Positions 56,457 to 61,059 of a stretch of 61,059 bases of DNA are shown here, in pieces (within the stretch, counting starts at the first letter, position 1; every line of letters starts with the position of its first letter). A model generated the notes under the pieces. That model saw only the letters and a program-made list of their open reading frames with translations. It was not told the origin of the DNA and made no database searches. Source of the stretch: a virus; the IMG/VR virus record IMGVR_UViG_3300036806_000045, positions 1 to 61,059 of that record; one strand, 5' to 3'. The translations under genes were made by a program, and so were the position numbers.

Positions 56457-56836
56457 GACCGGCGCTCCATCTCGCAATCCATGTCTAGGAACCGATTTCT
56501 CGGGATCACCATCAGCCGGCGAATGCGGAGCACGTCGCGCTGGATTGAACTATCCGGCAGGCGGTGGTCCCGGAGGATCACATACGTCGTGTCAAGCCAG
56601 GCCAGGAACCGGATCACCACACGATGTGTGACCGGCGTATCGACCTGTTCCGCCGCATAGAAGGTCTGCCGATAAAGGTCCTCGATACTGGCCCAGACGA
56701 ACACACCACCGACGATCGGCTCCAGGATTGACGTGCTGTTTGGATCCGGAACGTTCTGCCGCTTGGCCAGGATTACCGGCGTATCGAGGCGTCCGACGGC
56801 GAATCCGTCTCGCTCACGGGAAAAGGCGAGAGGCAT
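56453..56836 (-). CDS. Head-tail adaptor (stopper) protein
   Basis: A 127-residue protein: GRLDTPVILAKRQNVPDPNSTSILEPIVGGVFVWASIEDLYRQTFYAAEQVDTPVTHRVVIRFLAWLDTTYVILRD, resembling SPP1 gp16-like stoppers. Sits between the connector and gp10-like genes. Confidence 0.83.
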   Translation of the reverse strand: MPLAFSRERDGFAVGRLDTPVILAKRQNVPDPNSTSILEPIVGGVFVWASIEDLYRQTFYAAEQVDTPVTHRVVIRFLAWLDTTYVILRDHRLPDSSIQRDVLRIRRLMVIPRNRFLDMDCEMERRS

Positions 56837-56838
56837 CG

Positions 56839-57483
56839 TCAGCCGCCGCCGAAGAATGCGATGCGATATGGCGCCAGCAGATATTCCATGGCTTTTGGCG
56901 GGTCGGCTGCGGCTTCCGCGACGTCGCCGCGGTGCTCATAGAGCCATGAAACCATCAGCTTGATTGCCAGCAGGATTGGCACCGGGATCTGATCTGGCGC
57001 AACGTATCCCGCAGTGAACGTCACCTGGATATGCTGCAAAAACCGAGGAACCGTGATCCAGTTCAATCGAAGTCGCGCCGGATCGAGCGTGAGATCGGCA
57101 ATCCAGTCCCCGGCGGTCAGCGTGTGGGTTGTGCCGTCGGTATCCGTTTCGGTGACCGACACGATCGATTGGACCGGTGAACGCGGCAGTTCGAGCGGCT
57201 TATTCATGACCTGCGGGGCTGTCATGATGACCGGAAGCACCAGCAGAGGCATCGGCAACAGCGGCAACGCTCCCGTCGGCGGATCTTGGCTCATGGTCCA
57301 AAGCAAGGTCTGCAGCATGAGCGCGCGACCGAGGTAGCTTTCCGCCCACCACCGAGCCGCGGTGATCATGCCGCCGATCAGCGCATCATCCACGTCCTGG
57401 GTGATACGCAGCTGCGCTTTCATCTCGACCAGACTGACCGGCTCGGTCGCGGGAGGCGTGACGACGCGGAGCGACGAGTACAT
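56839..57483 (-). CDS. Head-tail connector protein (gp6-like)
   Basis: A 214-residue protein: TPPATEPVSLVEMKAQLRITQDVDDALIGGMITAARWWAESYLGRALMLQT, then a beta-rich middle and C-terminal helix (LAIKLMVSWLYEHRGDVAEA), the phage gp6-like connector pattern. Binds the portal ring. Confidence 0.9.
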   Translation of the reverse strand: MYSSLRVVTPPATEPVSLVEMKAQLRITQDVDDALIGGMITAARWWAESYLGRALMLQTLLWTMSQDPPTGALPLLPMPLLVLPVIMTAPQVMNKPLELPRSPVQSIVSVTETDTDGTTHTLTAGDWIADLTLDPARLRLNWITVPRFLQHIQVTFTAGYVAPDQIPVPILLAIKLMVSWLYEHRGDVAEAAADPPKAMEYLLAPYRIAFFGGG

Positions 57484-57511
57484 GCCTTACCCCGCGGCGC
57501 GTTGGAATATG

Positions 57512-57919
57512 TCAGGCGCCTCGCGCGGACGCGGGGGCGCGGCGGCCGTCCTGCGGTGCGGGAATGGCGCCGGCGGCGATCAGCTGCTGCTCCAGGGCAT
57601 CGGCAGCATGCAAGGCCGCTGACGCCTGCGACAGCGTCTCGGCAGCGGCAGCGGCGGCGCCAGGCTCGTTGGCTATGGCCTTTGCCTGACGCTGTGCATT
57701 GGTCACTGCGGCGCGAATGTCGGCAATCTTCCGCTGCGCGTCGGTCACAATGACACCAGGGTCGATCCTGGGCACGTTTTCGGTCACCATCCTCGCGAAA
57801 CCGCGCTGCACGAAGTCGCGCGCCATTTCGGGGGCAAAGCCGGCCTTATCGCCGGTGTAATAGTTCGCGCCGGGTTTGATGAACTCGACGACTGACACCA
57901 TTTCCATGAAGGAACTCAC
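57512..57919 (-). CDS. Unknown head-region protein, 135 residues
   Basis: GTG 57919 overlaps the glycosyltransferase stop; ATG 57907 is an alternative. VSVVEFIKPGANYYTGDKAGFAPEMARDFVQRGFARMV is a small domain often preceding head-completion genes; the rest is Ala/Gln-rich coil. Probably a minor head or connector accessory. Confidence 0.6.
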   Translation of the reverse strand: MSSFMEMVSVVEFIKPGANYYTGDKAGFAPEMARDFVQRGFARMVTENVPRIDPGVIVTDAQRKIADIRAAVTNAQRQAKAIANEPGAAAAAAETLSQASAALHAADALEQQLIAAGAIPAPQDGRRAPASARGA

Positions 57920-58674
57920 TCGGTTGGAGTTGAGGAGAAAAGATCGCTCACACGGCCGCCATATTCATGCGGCCCAGTGTGTCCGAGGGCGATTTCGGGG
58001 TCGATCCACACGGAACCGCCCAAAGCACGCCACGCCTGGCAGAAACCGAAGTCCTCGCCGGGCTCGTTGGGGTCCTCGGCGTCGAAAACGAAAAATCGGT
58101 GGTAGTGATTGCGCGCGGCTTCGGTCAGAGAGCCAGGTCCGCGCCGTTTCCACTCGGGATGCGCCTCGATCAGCGCCTCGAACACCCCGCGCTCTATTTT
58201 CAGGAAGCCGGTGCCAATGGCATCGACCAAAATTGCCCCCATTTCGTCCTGAACGATGTCAGGCTTGAATCGGGCGCACCAAACGCGCGGATCGGTGTTC
58301 GGTTCGGGGCATTTTTTGCGTCCAACGCCACCAATGACCTGCCGCTCCGACGCCAGAAGCCAGGAAACGGCTGATTTTTCCCATTTCATGTCGGAATCGA
58401 TGAAGATCAGGTCTGTGCAGTCTGATCCCAGGAATTCCGCGACCAACTCGTTGCGCGCTTTCGGCAAATTCGAGTTTCCGACCACGAACAGATGGCGGCA
58501 AACACGGCCGATGCCGATGCGCTCCATCTCGATCACGGTGCTGCACATCGAAACCGTGTAGCAGAGCGATGTATCCCGATAGACTGGAGTGGCGAAGAAG
58601 GGGCGGCGCGATCGGATCCGATCGATACGCTCCTCAATACCAACGAACCCGTTGCTTAGCGTGCTATCCAGCAT
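57916..58674 (-). CDS. Second head-cluster glycosyltransferase (GT-A fold)
   Basis: A 252-residue protein: FFATPVYRDTSLCYTVSMCSTVIEMERIGI, NSNLPKARNELVAEFLGSDCTDLIFIDSDMKWEKSAV (DxD at Asp93/Asp95), AVSWLLASERQVIGGVGRKK, a middle helical domain, and EDFGFCQAWRALGGSVWIDPEIALGHTG. These match a phage family-2-like GT-A enzyme found beside capsid genes. Probable target is a virion protein. Confidence 0.82.
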   Translation of the reverse strand: MLDSTLSNGFVGIEERIDRIRSRRPFFATPVYRDTSLCYTVSMCSTVIEMERIGIGRVCRHLFVVGNSNLPKARNELVAEFLGSDCTDLIFIDSDMKWEKSAVSWLLASERQVIGGVGRKKCPEPNTDPRVWCARFKPDIVQDEMGAILVDAIGTGFLKIERGVFEALIEAHPEWKRRGPGSLTEAARNHYHRFFVFDAEDPNEPGEDFGFCQAWRALGGSVWIDPEIALGHTGPHEYGGRVSDLFSSTPTE

Positions 58675-58680
58675 GGGTCC

Positions 58681-59094
58681 TCACTGGTACGGCTGGATCA
58701 GATCGGCAGCAATGTCGGCCGAGAACGTCGTGCCGCCCGCATAGGTTCCGGTCGACGTGTATTTGCCGCGGAGCCATGTGCCGACGATGCCATCTTGCGC
58801 TGTGTTCGCAGTCATCGAACCATCGGTCGGTGTGACTTGCGTTGTCACGGCGGTTACGGACGAAAGATTGATCAGCCGGCGAAGGCTAGCGGTCGTTGCG
58901 TGGAAATTAGCAATGTCCGTCCACGTCACGCCTTTGTCGATGCTAGTCTGCAAGTAGAAGTCGAACGTCGTGCCTCCCGAGCCGTAGACGAGATTAAACT
59001 GCGCTACGATGCTTCGCGGGCGCCCGGTCAGTTGGATGGCCGGCGTGACGAGGGCCGTTACAGCCCCCGTCAGCGTCAGAGACAGGACGTTCAT
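58681..59094 (-). CDS. Head decoration-like structural protein, 137 residues
   Basis: MNVLSLTLTGAVTALVTPAIQLTGRPRSIVAQFNLVYGSGGTTFDFYLQTSIDKGVTWTDIANF is a beta-sandwich of Ig-like type seen in phage minor head proteins. Paired with a similar protein upstream. Function inferred. Confidence 0.65.
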   Translation of the reverse strand: MNVLSLTLTGAVTALVTPAIQLTGRPRSIVAQFNLVYGSGGTTFDFYLQTSIDKGVTWTDIANFHATTASLRRLINLSSVTAVTTQVTPTDGSMTANTAQDGIVGTWLRGKYTSTGTYAGGTTFSADIAADLIQPYQ

Positions 59095-59099
59095 CGATC

Positions 59100-59576
59100 T
59101 TACGTCGGCGCCGGTACTTCGTCGAAGCCGCTCAACACGGCAACGCCCATGCCGACGGCAGTATCGGTGCCGGCCCGCGAAAGGTCCGGCGTGAATAGCA
59201 TGCGCACATACTGCCGCGCCGAACGCAGGCTCACGCCGAGTGTCGCCTGGCCGTAAACTTCGCCGCCGCCCGATGGACCGGTGGCGATGATGGCGCTGGC
59301 GAGCGTGGCATAAGCCGACCAGGAAGCGCTATCTGCACTGTCCTGAACGGTGATGCCGACGGAGAGAGATGACCCGCTGGCCAAGGTGGCATCAAACGCC
59401 GCGATGAACTGCGCGGTCAGCGGAACGTCGGATCCGCTGAAGCTCAACCGATCGATCGTGATGCCGGTCACGGTCGTGGCGTCGCCTGATCCAGCAGCAG
59501 TCAGCGCCGAAGATTTCACTGCCGTCACTGACTTCACCAGCGAGGCAATGTCGAGTTGATTCACGATACCCGTCAT
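59100..59576 (-). CDS. Head decoration-like structural protein, 158 residues
   Basis: Beta-rich and Ser/Ala/Thr-rich (SGDATTVTGITIDRLSFSGSDVPLTAQFIAAFDATLASGSSLSVGITVQDSADSASWSAYATLA...RQYVRMLFTPDLSRAGTDTA). Immediately after the capsid gene, the normal place for a decoration or minor head protein. It shares the repeated sandwich pattern with the next gene. Confidence 0.65.
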   Translation of the reverse strand: MTGIVNQLDIASLVKSVTAVKSSALTAAGSGDATTVTGITIDRLSFSGSDVPLTAQFIAAFDATLASGSSLSVGITVQDSADSASWSAYATLASAIIATGPSGGGEVYGQATLGVSLRSARQYVRMLFTPDLSRAGTDTAVGMGVAVLSGFDEVPAPT

Positions 59577-59617
59577 TTGGAGTACCCCTATTCAGAGTGG
59601 ATGGAGGCCGGTCAGCG

Positions 59618-61059
59618 TTAGCTGATGGCCGGCGCCCAGCGCACGCCAGTCGCGACGGCAACCGCCTCGTCGTGGCGCATGTGGAAATCGTGCTCCGCAA
59701 TGCCGCGGATCAGGGTCTGATCCGACTGGAACACCGACACCGTGTTGGAATTCGCGTCCACATAGGTGCCTTCACGCGAGACTGCCAGTTCGAGGCGCAT
59801 GCTGTCGAACAACATAGCCTGCCCCATCGCGACCGCATAGATTTCCGAGCAGTCGGAATTGCTGCTGACGGTCAGGTTGATCGGGATTTGCGTGGTAGTC
59901 TTCCACGGCCAGCCAAGGAGCGTCTTCGAAGACGTCATCTCCTCACGGTACACGTAGAAGCCATTGCTGTTCTGCACGTTGAGGAGATAATTCTTCGTGC
60001 GCGGGTGCATGAACCACACGATCTTGTCCATCGGGACATTCGCGGTCTCAATCTTGTTGATCAGACCGCCAAGCTCCGACGCCGCCGTTGCCAGCGTGTA
60101 GCTCGCGTTTGACGTGATGATGTTGCCTGATAAACAGAAGGTCCGGAACCCTTTCGGGCTGTCCGCCGTGCCATCGCCGCGGATGAACGCCAGGTCCTCG
60201 CGGCGGGCGATCACCGCCGCCAGATCATCGCGCACCAGGGCGTCGACGGCCGGATCGGAATAGCGGATCAGGTCGTTCGTGACCGGGGTGAGCGCCGTCA
60301 GCTTGCGATAGGTCGCCACGACCTGACCAACCGACTGCTGACTGACCGGGATTGCCGTGCTCTCGCCGCCGTAGCTCGCGGTCGCTGCCTGCGTCTGGCG
60401 GGGCATATTCATCGTGCCGCGCGGCATCTCGATCATGCGAGGCCCGCTGTCGCGGACCACGGCCATGGGTCGCAGGACCTCGATCAGTTCCGCCACATAG
60501 TCCGGCGGAACGATAAAGCCGCCCGAGGCGCCTATTGCCAGGTTCATGGCACGTTGATCTGGCGCGGCGCCGGACCAACCGCGAGTGCCGTGCAGCACTT
60601 CGGTCACGGGATGCCGTTCGCCGAGAATTTCAGTCGCAGCTGAGCGGGCCGCATAGATGTTGCCGCCGCCCGCCGCCAGCATGCGGCAGATTGCGCCAAT
60701 CACCAGAGACGGCTGCGTCTCATGGTCCGGCTTGCGTGACCGGGCTTCCGAGCGCTGCGCGGCTGGCTTGCGACTGCGGTCCGTGTCCGCGTCGCTATCG
60801 ACCGGCTGGGCCAAGTCCTTCTCGATGCCGATCGCGTCCTCGGCGCGTGTTATACGCGCGTCGTGATCGCGCAGCGTCTCCTCGTGTTCGCCGAGCGAAT
60901 CGTACAACTCGTCGAGCTTGGTACGATCCTCCGCCGGCATATCTTCGCCGTTGGCATCACGCTTCGCGAGGGGAAGAAGTTCCGTCTTGATCGTGCGCAC
61001 CTTGGTCACAAGCGCGGCGCGGTCGCGCTTCAGCGTTGCGACACTGAGTCGCAGATCAC
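59618..61059 (-). CDS. Major capsid protein, HK97-fold (main part; continues at 137-1)
   Basis: HK97-like capsid. N-terminal delta-like region is a charged coil (RTKLDELYDSLGEHEETLRDHDARITRAED). The mature shell starts near SGGFIVPPDYVAELIEVLRPMAVVRD, then LTALTPVTNDLIRYSDPAVDALVRDDLAAVIARREDLAFIRGDGTADSPKG and the E-loop and P-domain (KTLLGWPWKTTTQIPINLTV). The protein runs off the contig end; its true ATG is at 137 of the left end, giving 483 residues in the circle. The GTG at 61009 is internal. Confidence 0.95.
   Translation of the reverse strand, partial: DLRLSVATLKRDRAALVTKVRTIKTELLPLAKRDANGEDMPAEDRTKLDELYDSLGEHEETLRDHDARITRAEDAIGIEKDLAQPVDSDADTDRSRKPAAQRSEARSRKPDHETQPSLVIGAICRMLAAGGGNIYAARSAATEILGERHPVTEVLHGTRGWSGAAPDQRAMNLAIGASGGFIVPPDYVAELIEVLRPMAVVRDSGPRMIEMPRGTMNMPRQTQAATASYGGESTAIPVSQQSVGQVVATYRKLTALTPVTNDLIRYSDPAVDALVRDDLAAVIARREDLAFIRGDGTADSPKGFRTFCLSGNIITSNASYTLATAASELGGLINKIETANVPMDKIVWFMHPRTKNYLLNVQNSNGFYVYREEMTSSKTLLGWPWKTTTQIPINLTVSSNSDCSEIYAVAMGQAMLFDSMRLELAVSREGTYVDANSNTVSVFQSDQTLIRGIAEHDFHMRHDEAVAVATGVRWAPAIS
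60933..61059. repeat. 127-bp terminal direct repeat, right copy
   Basis: Identical to 1-127. Removing one copy leaves a 60,932-bp circle in which the capsid frame is intact. Confidence 0.95.

Noticed and set aside
15235-61059. tRNA genes or CRISPR arrays
   Set aside because: No cloverleaf-like stretches or regularly spaced identical repeats were found in the gaps.

Overview
The window is one complete genome of a temperate phage (or excised prophage) of an alphaproteobacterium. The first and last 127 bases are identical (1-127 = 60933-61059), so the contig closes into a circle or circularly permuted molecule of 60,932 bp, and the major capsid gene runs across the join. The host inference rests on phage copies of alphaproteobacterial regulators (a GcrA-type cell-cycle regulator and a GapR/DUF2312-like protein with an RMF-like tail) and on generally high GC. 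Genus cannot be read from the sequence.

Layout. A genetic switch sits at about 15.0-15.8 kb: a Cro/YdaS-like gene leftward, a short HTH repressor rightward, and two near-identical operator-promoters (GTCAAG-N5-CTTGAC) facing outward. Leftward from the switch (minus strand, reading down from 15.2 kb, across the contig join, to 26.9 kb) lie in order: a PEP-CTERM-motif membrane protein, GcrA-like and GapR/RMF-like regulators, a RuvC-like resolvase, a nuclease, a DUF1376 replication protein, a primase-helicase, small zinc and secreted proteins, a candidate late regulator, HNH, P27-type small and HK97-type large terminase, portal, a glycosyltransferase, prohead protease, capsid, a second glycosyltransferase, head-tail connectors, a contractile Mu-like tail (terminator, gp38-like, sheath, tube, chaperones, tape measure with tail lysozyme, N/P/V/W/J/gp48-like baseplate), a large fibre and tailspike block containing a TPR-glycosyltransferase and a beta-helix depolymerase, and a lysis block (spanin-like pair, P5-like endolysin, holin, lipoproteins).

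Rightward from the switch (plus strand, 15.7-21.7 kb) is an early operon: small DUF proteins, a YqaJ/lambda-type exonuclease, a GIY-YIG homing endonuclease, a probable partner of the exonuclease, DUF1937, an excisionase-like HTH and a tyrosine integrase.

Between the integrase and the end of the late block (21.9-26.9 kb) lies an accessory island with a divergent control region at 24.51-24.59 kb. A small serine recombinase starts a leftward run of seven small genes. A ribbon-helix-helix protein starts a rightward run of about nine. Each run has its own repeated gene-boundary sequence. One plus-strand cargo gene, an Stf0-type sulfotransferase, sits inside the late block.

The virion is therefore a myovirus with an HK97-like head and a Mu-like contractile tail. 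Notable features are glycosyltransferases in both the head and fibre modules, an 18-residue repeat array in a fibre protein, and the two-armed small-gene island.
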